Source: Palsa-295 sp963781105 (GTDB lineage Bacteria; Acidobacteriota; Terriglobia; Acidiferrales; UBA7541). Taken from it: a stretch of 64,000 nucleotides of DNA. The notes under the pieces were generated by a model. The model had not been told where the DNA came from and searched no databases. It saw only the letters and a list, made by a program, of their open reading frames with translations. A program made the position numbers and the translations under genes. Below, in pieces: positions 13,937 to 24,047 of the stretch; position 1 is the stretch's first letter, and every line of letters starts with the position of its first letter. The stretch spans positions 1-64,000 of the forward strand of contig CAWAED010000006.1 of NCBI GenBank assembly GCA_963781105.1. Reading direction: 5' to 3'.

Positions 13937-15226
13937 ATGACAGAGACAACTTGCAAGCGTGAGATCGAGCTGGAAATTCCAGCCGAGAATGTATCGAAGG
14001 CCACGGAGAAAGTAGCGCGCGATCTGGCGCGCGTGGCGCGCATTCCCGGCTTCCGTCCTGGGAAGGCCCCGGTGACCCTGATTCGCCGGCGATTTGCGGA
14101 CGACATCCAGGGGGAAGTGCTGCAATCGCTGGTGCCGGAATACCTGGAGAAGGCGCTCGACGAAAAGAAACTCGTGCCAGTGACGCGGCCGGAAGTGGAT
14201 AAGGTGGAATTCAAGGAAGGCGAGCCGCTGAAATTCCGCGCGGTGTTTGAAGTGCTGCCGGAGTTCGAGCTGGGCGACTACAAGGGTTTGGAAGTACAAG
14301 TGGACGCGGTGGAAGCCGGCGACGCGCAGGTGGATAAAGTGGTGGAGGAGATGCGCGATCGCGCGGCTACGTTCGTCCCGGTGGAAGGACGCGCGGCGAA
14401 GGACGGCGATTTTGCGCTGATCAAGCTTTCGGGAATGCCGGAAGGCGGCGGCGAACCGGTGGAAGCTGACAACATCATGTGCCACATCGGCGCCGAAGAG
14501 ACGCTGGGGAGCTTTACGGAAAACCTGCGCGAGGCGAATCCCGGCGAGACGAAGAAGTTTCAGTCGAAATATCCCGACGATTACCCCGATCAGAAACTGG
14601 CGGGCAAGACGTATGACTACTCCGTGGAAGTCCTCGCGATCAAAGAGAAGAAGCTGCCGGAAGTGAATGACGAATTCGCGAAGGATGCGGCGGGAGAAAC
14701 GGGCGGAGTGACGACCGTAGCGGAACTGCGTAAGAAAATTCTGGAAAACCTGGGAGCGGCCAAGGAAGAACAGCAATCGTCACAGGGGCGCGAGAAGATC
14801 CTGGAAGCTCTGGTGAAGAAGCACGATTTTCCGGTCCCGGAAGCGCTGGTGGAGCATCAGATGGACGTGCGGCTGGAGCGTACGGTGCGCTCGCTGACGG
14901 CACAGGGTGTGGATCCGCGGGCGGTGAATGTGGATTGGGTCTCGCTGCGGCGTCGCCAGCATGACCGCGCGGTGGATGACGTGAAGGCGGAGCTGCTGCT
15001 GGACCGCATCGCCGATGCGGAAAAAATCGAAGCGACCGACGAAGACGTCGAGAAAGAGATTAGTGCGCTGGCGGAACGCAGTGGCGAATCGGCAACGGCG
15101 TTGCGGGCTCGCTTGACAAAGCAAGGAGCGCTCGATAGGATGAAATCGAAGTTACGTAGCGACAAGACAATCGAGTGGCTCTACCGCAATACCCGAATCG
15201 AGACGACAGCCAAACGTGAAGCGTAA
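13937..15226 (+). CDS. tig: Trigger factor
   Basis: Ribosome-bound chaperone and peptidyl-prolyl isomerase that receives nascent chains. The N-terminal ribosome-binding domain carries the signature RIPGFRPGKAP near residues 34-44. The FKBP-type domain follows (about 150-240, with GDFALIKLSGMPEG) and then the helical chaperone domain with EVNDEFAKDA. At 429 aa it has the normal length. It begins the tig-clpP-clpX-lon run on the same strand, an order kept in many bacteria, which puts folding and proteolysis under linked control. Confidence 0.95.
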   Translation: MTETTCKREIELEIPAENVSKATEKVARDLARVARIPGFRPGKAPVTLIRRRFADDIQGEVLQSLVPEYLEKALDEKKLVPVTRPEVDKVEFKEGEPLKFRAVFEVLPEFELGDYKGLEVQVDAVEAGDAQVDKVVEEMRDRAATFVPVEGRAAKDGDFALIKLSGMPEGGGEPVEADNIMCHIGAEETLGSFTENLREANPGETKKFQSKYPDDYPDQKLAGKTYDYSVEVLAIKEKKLPEVNDEFAKDAAGETGGVTTVAELRKKILENLGAAKEEQQSSQGREKILEALVKKHDFPVPEALVEHQMDVRLERTVRSLTAQGVDPRAVNVDWVSLRRRQHDRAVDDVKAELLLDRIADAEKIEATDEDVEKEISALAERSGESATALRARLTKQGALDRMKSKLRSDKTIEWLYRNTRIETTAKREA

Positions 15227-15265
15227 CACCTGGTTCGGGTTCCTCAGCGCGCAAAGATACTTCCA

Positions 15266-15886
15266 ATGAGACCAACAGACGACGCAAGTCCGCGTGCCAC
15301 AACGCTGGTCCCGATGGTGGTCGAACAGACCAACCGGGGCGAGCGAGCCTACGATATCTATTCCCGGCTGCTGAAAGACCACATCATTTTCATCGGCACG
15401 CCGATTGACGACCACGTCGCTAACCTGGTGACGGCCCAGCTTTTGTTTTTGGCGTCCGAGGATCCTGAAAAGGATATCTCGGTGTACATCAATTCGCCGG
15501 GCGGTTCGATTTCGGCCGGGATGGCGATCTACGACACGATGCAATTCGTCCGGCCGGACGTGGTGACGTACTGTATCGGCCAGTCCGCTTCAATTGCGGC
15601 CGTATTGTTGGCGTCCGGGACGCCGAAAAAGCGCTATGCGCTGCCGAATTCTCGCGTTTTGATTCATCAGCCGTGGATGTCCGGCCTGTCGGGGCAGGCT
15701 ACGGACATTGACATTCACGCGAAAGAGATTATCCGGACGCGGGAAGCGCTCAACAAGCTGCTGGCCGGGCATACGGGCCAGCCGCTGGAAAAAATTGAGC
15801 GCGACGTCGAACGTGATTTCATCATGACTGCGGAGCAGGCCAAGGCCTATGGCATCGTGGACGAAATCATTACGAAGCACAGGTAG
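15266..15886 (+). CDS. clpP: ATP-dependent Clp protease proteolytic subunit
   Basis: Serine peptidase that forms the degradation chamber for ClpX or ClpA/C. The catalytic triad is readable: Ser109 in YCIGQSASIAA, His134 in RVLIHQPW and Asp184 in DVERDFIMTAEQAKAYG. The 206-aa length includes about 15 extra N-terminal residues that probably form the processed propeptide. It is 39 bases after tig and 122 bases before clpX. Confidence 0.95.
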   Translation: MRPTDDASPRATTLVPMVVEQTNRGERAYDIYSRLLKDHIIFIGTPIDDHVANLVTAQLLFLASEDPEKDISVYINSPGGSISAGMAIYDTMQFVRPDVVTYCIGQSASIAAVLLASGTPKKRYALPNSRVLIHQPWMSGLSGQATDIDIHAKEIIRTREALNKLLAGHTGQPLEKIERDVERDFIMTAEQAKAYGIVDEIITKHR

Positions 15887-16008
15887 TTGCGTTCCAAAGG
15901 GTTAGTATCGAAGCCGATGATTCCCTGCCTCTGGCGTGCATTCCGTTTTACAATGGTGAATACTTTGGTCAGGGGTGTGGTGCAATCCGATTCAAGGGAG
16001 CCTAATCA

Positions 16009-17259
16009 GTGAAACGGTTCACACCAGAAGAGCCGTTACGCTGTTCCTTCTGCCATAAAACGCAGGAGCAGGTGGAGAAACTGATCAGTTCTCCATCGGA
16101 ATATCCACGCTCGTACATTTGCAACGAGTGCGTGGGCGTCTGCCAGCAGATTCTGGAAGACGAGAAGCGCGAGCAGTCCAGCCCAGCAAATCGCCGGCTG
16201 CCACGTCCCCCTGAGATCAAGGCGTTCCTCGACGGCTACGTCATCGGGCAGGATAAAACCAAGAAGAAGCTGGCGGTCGCGGTTTACAACCACTACAAGC
16301 GGATTTTCTTGAATAAGCAGCCGGGCGACGTGGAGCTGGCGAAGTCGAATATTTTGCTGGTTGGTCCTACCGGCACGGGCAAGACGTTGATGGCGCAGAC
16401 GCTGTCGCGCATGCTGGACGTGCCGTTCGCGATCGTGGACGCAACTACGCTGACCGAAGCCGGGTATGTCGGCGAAGACGTCGAAAATATCATCTTGAAG
16501 CTCTTGCAGGCCGCCGATGGAGACGTCCAAAAGGCGCAGCAAGGCATCATATATATCGACGAGATCGACAAGATATCCAAGAAGGACGAAAACCCTTCGA
16601 TTACCCGCGATGTTTCCGGCGAGGGTGTGCAGCAGGCACTGCTAAAGATTCTGGAAGGCACGGTCGCGAACGTGCCGCCGCAGGGTGGCCGCAAGCATCC
16701 GCACCAGGAATTTACGCCGGTGGATACGACCAACATCCTGTTCATCTGCGGCGGGGCTTTCGTGGGACTCGAGAAAATCATCGAGCGGCGCGTAGGGCAT
16801 AAGTCACTGGGGTTCCAGGCCGACGCGCAGGTAACGACGACCTCGCGGCGCAATATCGAGATGCTGGAGCAGGCGCAGCCGACCGACTTGATTCGTTACG
16901 GCTTGATTCCGGAGTTTGTCGGGCGCTTGCCGGTTGTAGGCGTGCTGAGCGATCTGGACAAGTCGGCGCTGGTGCGGATCCTGACGGAACCGAAGAACGC
17001 GCTGGTTCGGCAGTATCAACGGCTTTTTGAGTTTGAAAATGTGCGGCTGCGGTTTACGGACGATGCGCTGGATACCGTGGCGGAACTGGCGCTGCAGCGC
17101 AAAGTGGGTGCGCGTGGTCTGCGCATGATCCTCGAAGATCTGATGTTGGAGATGATGTATCACCTGCCTGCGCAGCGGAAATTGCGCGACTTTGTGGTGA
17201 CGGCGGACATGGTGAAGGGACGCGAAATTAATTGGAGCTTGCTGGAAAAGGCTGGCTAA
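16009..17259 (+). CDS. clpX: ATP-dependent Clp protease ATPase subunit ClpX
   Basis: AAA+ unfoldase that feeds ClpP. It has an N-terminal zinc-binding domain (CSFCHKTQEQVEKL and YICNECVGVC), Walker A GPTGTGKT, Walker B IIYIDEIDKI, the pore and ClpP-binding regions, and a C-terminal sensor-2 domain (GARGLRMILEDLMLEMMY). Its 416 residues match the family. GTG start at 16009 after an AGGGAG-like site; the family homology begins within a few residues. Confidence 0.95.
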   Translation: MKRFTPEEPLRCSFCHKTQEQVEKLISSPSEYPRSYICNECVGVCQQILEDEKREQSSPANRRLPRPPEIKAFLDGYVIGQDKTKKKLAVAVYNHYKRIFLNKQPGDVELAKSNILLVGPTGTGKTLMAQTLSRMLDVPFAIVDATTLTEAGYVGEDVENIILKLLQAADGDVQKAQQGIIYIDEIDKISKKDENPSITRDVSGEGVQQALLKILEGTVANVPPQGGRKHPHQEFTPVDTTNILFICGGAFVGLEKIIERRVGHKSLGFQADAQVTTTSRRNIEMLEQAQPTDLIRYGLIPEFVGRLPVVGVLSDLDKSALVRILTEPKNALVRQYQRLFEFENVRLRFTDDALDTVAELALQRKVGARGLRMILEDLMLEMMYHLPAQRKLRDFVVTADMVKGREINWSLLEKAG

Positions 17260-17284
17260 CTTTCAAAGGAATTAAGGGGACTTG

Positions 17285-19693
17285 ATGTTTAACCGGGAAA
17301 AATCCGAAATCAAACGCGTGCCGATGATGCCGGTGCGGGAAATGGTAATTTTCCCAGAGATGATGCACCCATTCATCGTGGGGCGCGAAGCTTCGGTGCG
17401 CGCGCTGGAAGACGCGCTGGCAGGCGACAAGAAGATTTTTCTGGTGACGCAGCATGACGCGTCGGTGGACGATCCCAAGCCGGAAGAGATCTACCAGGTG
17501 GGAACGCTTGCGAATATCGTGCAGAGCGTGAAGCTGCCGGACGGCAACATCAAAGTGCTGGTGGAAGGCACCGAGCGCGCCAAAATTGTCCAAATCACAA
17601 GTGAAGAGGGATTCTTCCGCGCTTCGATCCGCGTGGTGACCTCCAAGACTGAGCCTTCCCCGCAACTGCAGCAGGCTTCCGAGCGCGTTACCGGGCTTTT
17701 CGAGCAGTACGTGAAGCTTTCGCAGAGCTTGAATTACGACACGATGATTGCGGCCGTGCGCGTCGAAGATGCGGGAAAGCTTTCCGATGCGATTTCCGCG
17801 AATCTGCAGATTCCCGTGGAAGAAAAGCAGGAGTTGCTGGAGCTTTTTGAGCCGCTGGAGCGGTTGAACCGCATCGCGGACATTCTGGAAGTCGAAATCG
17901 AAAAGCTGAACGTGGACCGCTCGATCAATACGCGCGTGAAGCGCCAGATGGAGCGCGCGCAGAAAGAGTATTACCTCAACGAGAAGCTGAAGGCCATCCA
18001 GAAGGAACTGGGCCGCGGCGAAGCCAACGAAATCGAGCAGCTCAAGAAGAAGATCGAGACTTCCGGCATGCCCGAAGGGCCGCAGGAAAAGGCCATGCAG
18101 GAATTGAAGCGGCTGGAAATGATGCCGCCGATGTCCGCGGAATCCACCGTTTCGCGGAACTACCTGGATTGGCTGCTGGCCGTGCCGTGGAAGAAGCGTT
18201 CCAAGGAAATTCGCGACATCAAGCGCGCGGAGCAGATTCTTTCCGAAGACCATTACGGCCTGGAAAAGATCAAGGATCGCATTCTGGAATACCTCGCGGT
18301 TCGCCAGTTGGTGAAAAACCCGAAAGGCTCGATTCTCTGCTTCCTTGGGCCTCCAGGAGTCGGAAAGACGTCTCTCGCGATGTCTATTGGCCGGGCCACG
18401 GGACGAAAATTCGTTCGCGTGTCACTGGGCGGCGTGCGCGACGAGGCTGAAATCCGCGGCCACCGGCGCACTTACATCGGCGCGCTGCCCGGCCAGATTA
18501 TCCAGATGATGCGCAAAGCCGGAACCACGAACCCCGTGTTCGTGCTGGATGAAGTAGACAAGATGTCCATGGATTTCCGCGGCGACCCGTCGGCGGCGCT
18601 GATGGAAGTGCTGGACCCGGAACTGAACCACGCCTTCACCGACCACTATCTGGACGTTGAATACGATCTTTCGAAGGTGATGTTCGTGTGCACCGCCAAC
18701 GTGCTGCACACGATTCCGCAGCCGTTGCAGGATCGCATGGAAGTGCTGCGCATCCCCGGTTACACCGAACAAGAAAAGCATCAGATCGCTACGCGCTACC
18801 TGATTCCCAAACAGCTCGAAGCCACGGGCCTAAGCAAGGAACAGCTCAAATTTGGCGACGAAGCCATCAAGAACACGATCCGCCATTACACACGGGAAGC
18901 CGGGGTGCGCAATTTGAACCGCGAGCTTGCCAACATTTCGCGAAAGGTCGCGCGCAAAGTGGTGACCGAAGGCAAGAACGTCGCCGTGGAAGTGACTCCC
19001 GAGAACCTGAACGAGTTTCTGGGAATTCTCAAATTCCGCGACTTCTTTGCGGAGAAGAAGAACGAAATCGGCTTGACCACTGGTCTGGCTTGGACCGAAG
19101 TGGGCGGCGAAGTGCTCTCGACCGAAGCCACGCTGATGCAGGGCAAGGGCCGGCTCACGCTGACCGGAAAACTTGGCGACGTGATGCAGGAATCGGCGCA
19201 AGCCGCGATGAGCTACGTGCGTTCGCGCAGCCACCTTTTCAGCCTGCCCAAAGATTTCTACCGGCACATTGACATTCACATGCACGTACCGGAGGGCGCG
19301 ATACCGAAAGACGGCCCGTCCGCCGGAATCACGATTTGCACTTCGATCGTCAGCGCGCTCACTATGATTCCGGTGCGTTGCGATATCGCCATGACCGGCG
19401 AGATCACCTTGCGCGGCAAGGTGCTGCCGATCGGCGGCGTGAAGGAAAAGCTGCTGGCGGCGCACCGCCTCGGCCTGCGCACCATTATTCTGCCGAAAGA
19501 TAATGAAAAGGATCTTGCGGATATCCCGCAGGAAATCCAGGCGCAAATGTCCATACACTTTGTGGAATCCATGGACGAAGTATTGCAGATTGCGCTGGAG
19601 CATCCGCTGCCGATTCCCGGCCACCCACCGGTTGCAGGAGTCGAACCCAAGTTCGGCGCGGACGTCGCGCAGGACAACGAACTAACCAATTGA
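17285..19693 (+). CDS. lon: ATP-dependent protease Lon
   Basis: Single-chain AAA+ protease degrading misfolded and regulatory proteins. Domains in order: LON substrate-binding domain (from VPMMPVREMVIFPEMMHPF), helical linker, AAA+ module with Walker A GPPGVGKTSL and Walker B PVFVLDEVDKM, and the Ser-Lys peptidase domain with Ser679 in PKDGPSAGIT and Lys722 in GGVKEKLLAAHRLG. The 802-aa length is standard. The ATG at 17285 is used; a TTG directly before it is in frame. It lies 25 bases after clpX. Confidence 0.95.
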   Translation: MFNREKSEIKRVPMMPVREMVIFPEMMHPFIVGREASVRALEDALAGDKKIFLVTQHDASVDDPKPEEIYQVGTLANIVQSVKLPDGNIKVLVEGTERAKIVQITSEEGFFRASIRVVTSKTEPSPQLQQASERVTGLFEQYVKLSQSLNYDTMIAAVRVEDAGKLSDAISANLQIPVEEKQELLELFEPLERLNRIADILEVEIEKLNVDRSINTRVKRQMERAQKEYYLNEKLKAIQKELGRGEANEIEQLKKKIETSGMPEGPQEKAMQELKRLEMMPPMSAESTVSRNYLDWLLAVPWKKRSKEIRDIKRAEQILSEDHYGLEKIKDRILEYLAVRQLVKNPKGSILCFLGPPGVGKTSLAMSIGRATGRKFVRVSLGGVRDEAEIRGHRRTYIGALPGQIIQMMRKAGTTNPVFVLDEVDKMSMDFRGDPSAALMEVLDPELNHAFTDHYLDVEYDLSKVMFVCTANVLHTIPQPLQDRMEVLRIPGYTEQEKHQIATRYLIPKQLEATGLSKEQLKFGDEAIKNTIRHYTREAGVRNLNRELANISRKVARKVVTEGKNVAVEVTPENLNEFLGILKFRDFFAEKKNEIGLTTGLAWTEVGGEVLSTEATLMQGKGRLTLTGKLGDVMQESAQAAMSYVRSRSHLFSLPKDFYRHIDIHMHVPEGAIPKDGPSAGITICTSIVSALTMIPVRCDIAMTGEITLRGKVLPIGGVKEKLLAAHRLGLRTIILPKDNEKDLADIPQEIQAQMSIHFVESMDEVLQIALEHPLPIPGHPPVAGVEPKFGADVAQDNELTN

Positions 19694-19872
19694 AACCCTC
19701 TGGTCCTTCCACATATTGATCAGCAGGCTCAGTCCGCGGCCAGAGGATTGCGATTGTCTGTGGTTTTCCCGTTTGTGATTTAGAGAGTGCGGCTGGTTCG
19801 ATTTTGCGCCCGCCCGTGGACCATTCAGAAATCAATCTGCCTGAAAACCAGGCTTGAGAAGGAACGAACTCG

Positions 19873-21132
19873 ATGAGCATTAGCCTTGCAGAACTGAAAG
19901 ACAAGAATATTACCGACCTGGCGAAGATCGCCAAGGAGTTGAACATTCCCGGCGCCTCGGGCATGCGCAAGCAGGAGTTGATCTTCCAGATCCTCCGCGC
20001 CCAGACGGAAAAGAACGGGTTGATCTTCTCCGAAGGCGTGCTGGAATGCTTGCCGGACGGCTTCGGGTTCCTGCGCGCGCCGGAATATAACTATTTGCCG
20101 GGTCCGGACGATATCTATGTATCGCCGTCGCAAATCCGCAAATTCGACTTGCGCACCGGCGACACCGTTTCGGGCCAGGTGCGACCGCCAAAAGACGGCG
20201 AGCGCTATTTCGCGCTGATCAAGGTGGAAGCTGTCAATTTCGAGGATCCGGAGGTCGCGCGCAACAAGATTTTCTTCGACAACCTGACGCCGCTGTACCC
20301 GCAGGAGCGCATTCGCCTGGAGACGACCAAGGAAAATCTGACAGGGCGCGTGCTGGACATGCTTTGTCCCATCGGCAAAGGGCAGCGCGGATTGATTGTT
20401 GCTCCGCCGCGCACCGGTAAGACGATGATGTTGCAGTCCATCGCCAACTCCGTCACCACGAACCATCCTGAAGTGGCCCTGATCGTGCTTCTGATTGACG
20501 AGCGGCCGGAAGAAGTCACGGACATGCAGCGGACGGTGAAGGGCGAAGTGATCAGCTCGACGTTCGATGAGCCGCCGCAGCGGCACATTCAAGTGGCGGA
20601 AATGGTGCTGGAAAAGGCCAAGCGGTTGGTGGAACACAAGCGCGATGTGGTGATTTTGCTGGACTCGCTGACGCGTTTGGGCCGCGCCTATAACGCCGTG
20701 ACGCCGCCATCGGGCAAAGTGCTTTCCGGCGGTATTGACGCGAACGCCTTGCAGCGCCCCCGGCGCTTCTTTGCGGCGGCGCGCAACGTCGAGGAGGGTG
20801 GATCGCTCACGATTATCGCCACGGCGTTAATTGACACCGGCAGCCGCATGGACGACGTGATTTTCGAGGAGTTCAAGGGCACCGGCAACATGGAAATCAA
20901 CCTCGACCGCCGGCTGGTGGATAAGCGCGTATTCCCGACGATTGATATCAACCGCTCCGGAACGCGCAAGGACGAATTGCTGCTGCCCGCGGACGAATTG
21001 AATCGCATCTGGGTGCTGCGCAAGGTGCTAAGTCCTCTTTCCACTGTCGAAGCCATGGAGCTGCTCCTAGGCCGCCTCTCGAAGACCAAGACGAATGGCG
21101 AGTTCCTGGCATCGATGTCGAGTCCTGCCTAG
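19873..21132 (+). CDS. rho: Transcription termination factor Rho
   Basis: Hexameric RNA helicase that releases RNA polymerase. The N-terminal helical region is followed by the cold-shock-like RNA-binding domain (GFGFLRAPEYNYLPGPDDIY), the Walker A GLIVAPPRTGKTMM, Walker B VVILLDSLTRL and the R-loop region GGSLTIIATALIDTGSRMDD. At 419 residues it is the short form without a long N-terminal insert. It stands 179 bases after lon, in its own unit, followed by a hairpin. Confidence 0.95.
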   Translation: MSISLAELKDKNITDLAKIAKELNIPGASGMRKQELIFQILRAQTEKNGLIFSEGVLECLPDGFGFLRAPEYNYLPGPDDIYVSPSQIRKFDLRTGDTVSGQVRPPKDGERYFALIKVEAVNFEDPEVARNKIFFDNLTPLYPQERIRLETTKENLTGRVLDMLCPIGKGQRGLIVAPPRTGKTMMLQSIANSVTTNHPEVALIVLLIDERPEEVTDMQRTVKGEVISSTFDEPPQRHIQVAEMVLEKAKRLVEHKRDVVILLDSLTRLGRAYNAVTPPSGKVLSGGIDANALQRPRRFFAAARNVEEGGSLTIIATALIDTGSRMDDVIFEEFKGTGNMEINLDRRLVDKRVFPTIDINRSGTRKDELLLPADELNRIWVLRKVLSPLSTVEAMELLLGRLSKTKTNGEFLASMSSPA

Positions 21133-21153
21133 CTCGCAGCTGTAGTGCTTTAA

Positions 21154-21174
21154 GGGGCTTGGGCCCCGTGTTTT
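21154..21174 (+). terminator. Possible terminator after rho
   Basis: A GGGGC/GCCCC hairpin with a four-base loop (21154-21167) followed by GTGTTTT, 22 bases after the rho stop. The T run is short, so termination may be partial. Confidence 0.4.
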
Positions 21175-21223
21175 CCCCTTCCCGCAATAATTGACCCGCC
21201 TCGCGCGGGAAGGAGAAGCACAC

Positions 21224-22453
21224 TTGAAGCGATTCCTCGCGCGACAGCCCATCTTCGATGCCACACGCAAAGTGTACGGCTACGAGCTTCTGTACCGTTC
21301 CGGTGCGGGAAACTTCTACGACGCACCGAGCGTTGATATGGCGTCCGCCTCCGCCGTGGATAGCCTGCTGCTTTTCGGAATTGACCGGCTGACTCCCCAA
21401 TGCCGCTCGTTCATAAACTGCACGCGCGATTTCCTGGTCCGCGATTTCGCAACCATGCTTCCCAAAGACCGCGTAGTGCTGGAAATGCTGGAGACGATCG
21501 ATATTGACGACGAAGTGCTCGCAGCCTGCCGGCGTTTGAAACAACTCGGCTACCTTCTCGCGCTCGACGATTTCCTGGACCACCCGGAGTGGAAGCCGCT
21601 GGTCGCGCTGGCGGATTTCATCAAAGTGGATTTTCTCGCCACTTCGGTTGACGATCAGCTTCGCCTGGCGCGCGAATACGCGCCCCGGAAGATCCACATG
21701 CTGGCAGAAAAAGTGGCAACGTACGCCGATTTCCATCGCGCACAAGAATGCGGCTATACTTATTTTCAAGGCTTCTTCTTCAGCCGCCCGGAAATGCTCT
21801 CGCGGCGGGATATCCCTGCCAATAAGTTGAATTACCTGCTGGTTCTGCAAGCCGTCAATCGCGAGCAAATGGACATTGACGACGTGAGCGTCAGAATCAA
21901 AGCCGAAGCGTCGCTGAGTTTCCGTCTGCTGCGATATCTGAACTCACCTGCGTTTCCCTTGATCGTGGAAGTACACTCCATTCCGCACGCCTTGTCCCTG
22001 CTGGGCGAGCGCGGCGCGCGCAAGTGGGTTTCCATGATTGCGGTGGCTTGCATGGCCGAAGGCAAACCTACGGAACTGGTGTTGCTGCTGCGTGCGCGTT
22101 TCTGCGAGCTTCTGGGCGTTGGCGCGGGGCGACGGGAATCAGCCAACGATCTTTTTTTGCTGGGGCTTTTGTCCGCGATGGATGCCATTCTGGACATGCC
22201 CATGTCTGAAGTGCTCAAGGAAATTACCATTGGCGAAGACATACGCAAGGCGTTGTTGGGAAAATCGAGCGCGCTGTGCCAGATTTTGGACCTGGTGTTG
22301 AATTACGAACGCGCCAACTGGAACGAAATCAGCCGAGCGGCCGCGGCTCTGGGAATCGCGGATGAAGTTATCACCGAGCGATACCTGGAATCGGTGGATT
22401 GGGCGCAACAAGTTTTGTCGGGGCATAGCGCTGGGGAATTGAAGCCGGCCTAG
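21224..22453 (+). CDS. EAL-HDOD signalling protein (YuxH type, 409 aa)
   Basis: An EAL-like domain (residues 1-210) is followed by an HDOD domain (about 200-400). Many EAL residues remain: Glu in YGYELLYR, Asn in FINCTRD, Glu in VLEMLET, Asp-Asp in LALDDF, Lys in FIKVDF, Glu in MLAEKV and Gln in YFQGFFFSRP. The GTG after DDF is lost, as in YuxH/CdgJ-like proteins, so c-di-GMP hydrolysis is uncertain. HDOD starts near IKAEASLSFRLLRYLNSPAF. A TTG at 21224 with AGGAG nine bases upstream is preferred over the upstream frame. The stop codon TAG lies in the CTAG duplicated by the adjacent IS. Confidence 0.8.
   Translation: MKRFLARQPIFDATRKVYGYELLYRSGAGNFYDAPSVDMASASAVDSLLLFGIDRLTPQCRSFINCTRDFLVRDFATMLPKDRVVLEMLETIDIDDEVLAACRRLKQLGYLLALDDFLDHPEWKPLVALADFIKVDFLATSVDDQLRLAREYAPRKIHMLAEKVATYADFHRAQECGYTYFQGFFFSRPEMLSRRDIPANKLNYLLVLQAVNREQMDIDDVSVRIKAEASLSFRLLRYLNSPAFPLIVEVHSIPHALSLLGERGARKWVSMIAVACMAEGKPTELVLLLRARFCELLGVGAGRRESANDLFLLGLLSAMDAILDMPMSEVLKEITIGEDIRKALLGKSSALCQILDLVLNYERANWNEISRAAAALGIADEVITERYLESVDWAQQVLSGHSAGELKPA
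22450..22453. repeat. Target-site duplication CTAG, left copy
   Basis: CTAG here and at 24048-24051 flank the IS. Bases 22451-22453 are also the TAG stop of the EAL-HDOD gene. Confidence 0.7.
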
Positions 22454-24047
22454 CCTGGTTAATTCATCAGAAGCTGAAATCGTAGCGCAGATGGGTTGAC
22501 GGTGACGCGGCATACGGATCGCGCACTGTTTGGGACGTTTCTGTAGGTCTGTCGTGTCGCTCTTTGATTCCGCGAACTGTTTTTTGGGACAGCTCCGCCT
22601 GGCCCTTCCGAAAGTTGTGTTGTCGATCAGCCCAAACAATCTAAGAAGAATTGCAGAACGAGGCGGCTTGGAAGATCTGTTGAAACGGCCAGCCGCTGGC
22701 CAGGTGAATGCGGATACAACGAGCTGTTTGGCGAATGCGCGCACCGATCTTGAACAACTGCGTGCGCAGAGTTTCGATTTGCGCTGAGCGCAGCGCCGGT
22801 GGCAATTGCCGGCGAAATAGGTTGACCAGGTTATAAGCGAAACTGTGCAGCAACAAGCGGAAGGCATGGGCTCGAAAGCGGTGGCAGCTCAAGCGGTCCG
22901 CAGCAAAGCCATTTTTAAACTCTTCAATGCGGTTCTCACATTCCCGGCGATCGTTATAGAAGGAAAAGACCGAACGGCTGCGGCCTGGCAGGTTGGTGAC
23001 CAGGAAACGCAGGTTGCTACCGGCAGTGGAGTGTTCGGCCTTGTAGCAGAGGCGCCGCCGATGAGACCAAGGGTGAGCGCGATAGCGAAAGCTGGAAAAG
23101 GAGCGCTGCGGCTGGCCGGTTCGACGATACCGTCTAGCCAGACGACGCTGCAGGGGCTGCGCTCCCGCTTGCAGCCGGGAGTTGTTGCCTATCCCAATGG
23201 CGTACTGCAGGCCAGAGCATGGGCGTGGCGAAACCAGCGTCGGCGCGTAACTGGATTCGGACGCGAGGAAATTCACACTGGAGTCGCGGGACGATACGCA
23301 ACAGCAAGGGGATGATGCGGGCGTGACTGACAACCCTGCCCGGCCGCAAGCGGGCGGCCAACAAACAACCGGTGTGACGCTCAAAGATCAGCAAAGGGTG
23401 ATACATGTGCTGGCCATAGCCACCATTAAAGAAGCTGAGCTGCTGCTGTCCGTGAGTAGGATCGTCGGTGGAATCGACATCGAGCAGGATCTCTCCCCGT
23501 TGGCGGACTTGTTTCCCGCAAATCTTCACAAACCAATCCAGCAGAGCATCCTGCAGTCTGAGGAGATCGCGAGGCCAGGGCGAGTTCTCCCAGCGACTGA
23601 GAGTTGGTTGTGATCCCAAAGGTTCACCCAACGGTTGATCCGCTAGAATCTGAAAAGCCGGATCGTGCCGCAGGCGATCGGCGTCGTTGGCATCCTCGTA
23701 GCCCGCGATGATCTGGTAGAGGCGTTGCCGAAATAGCGACAACACGGAATGATCAATACGTTCTTCATCGCGAGGATCACAGACGCGTTCTGCCAGTCCG
23801 CGAGTGAGTCCATAGCGCTGATCAAAGGCCCGCAACGGCAGAAGACCGGCGTCCGAACTGATCTGGCCCCCAGAAAAATCAGCTCGAATGGGTCGGTGTC
23901 GGTAGAAGGAAAACCACAGCTGTGATATACAAGATGTCATCTCTGGGTGCTCCGAAAGAGAATGCTGGGTTCTGCTAAAACCCAGTGTTCATCAATCTTT
24001 TAGAGCACCTTTTCTTTTTCCGCCAGCAAAATCGTGAATAATCCAGG
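22454..24047 (-). mobile_element. IS1380-family insertion sequence (1,594 bp)
   Basis: The ends form imperfect inverted repeats: CCTGGTTAATTCA at 22454-22466 and, read inward from the other end, CCTGGATTATTCA (24047-24035), 11 of 13 identical. CTAG flanks both sides (22450-22453 and 24048-24051), consistent with the 4-bp duplication made by this family. The single gene on the minus strand is an IS1380-type DDE transposase that is frameshifted. A CTGGGTT/AACCCAG hairpin (23965-23985) lies just upstream of the transposase start. Confidence 0.85.
22641..23940 (-). pseudogene. IS1380-family transposase, frameshifted
   Basis: DDE transposase of about 433 codons read in two frames. Frame 1 from the ATG at 23940 gives ADFSGGQISSDAGLLPLRAF, LLDVDSTDDPTHGQQQL (first catalytic Asp) and LRADAGFATPMLW (second Asp). 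Near 23,215 the frame is lost; frame 2 continues with GLQYAIGIGNNSRLQAG and YNDRRECENRIEEFKNGFAA (catalytic Glu) and CHRFRAHAFRLLLHSFAYNL. The linker between the GFATP motif and YAIG is a few residues shorter than I expect for the family, so a small deletion rather than one lost base is likely. Probably inactive in itself, though mobilisable by an intact copy. Confidence 0.85.

Noticed and set aside
13823..14776. 317-codon minus-strand ORF
   Set aside because: Antisense shadow of trigger factor; His/Arg-rich composition typical of reverse-frame translation of GC-rich genes.
17228..18253. 341-codon minus-strand ORF
   Set aside because: Antisense shadow of lon.
23200..23230. Programmed frameshift in the IS transposase
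   Set aside because: No slippery heptamer is seen, IS1380-family members are normally one frame, and the linker seems shortened.
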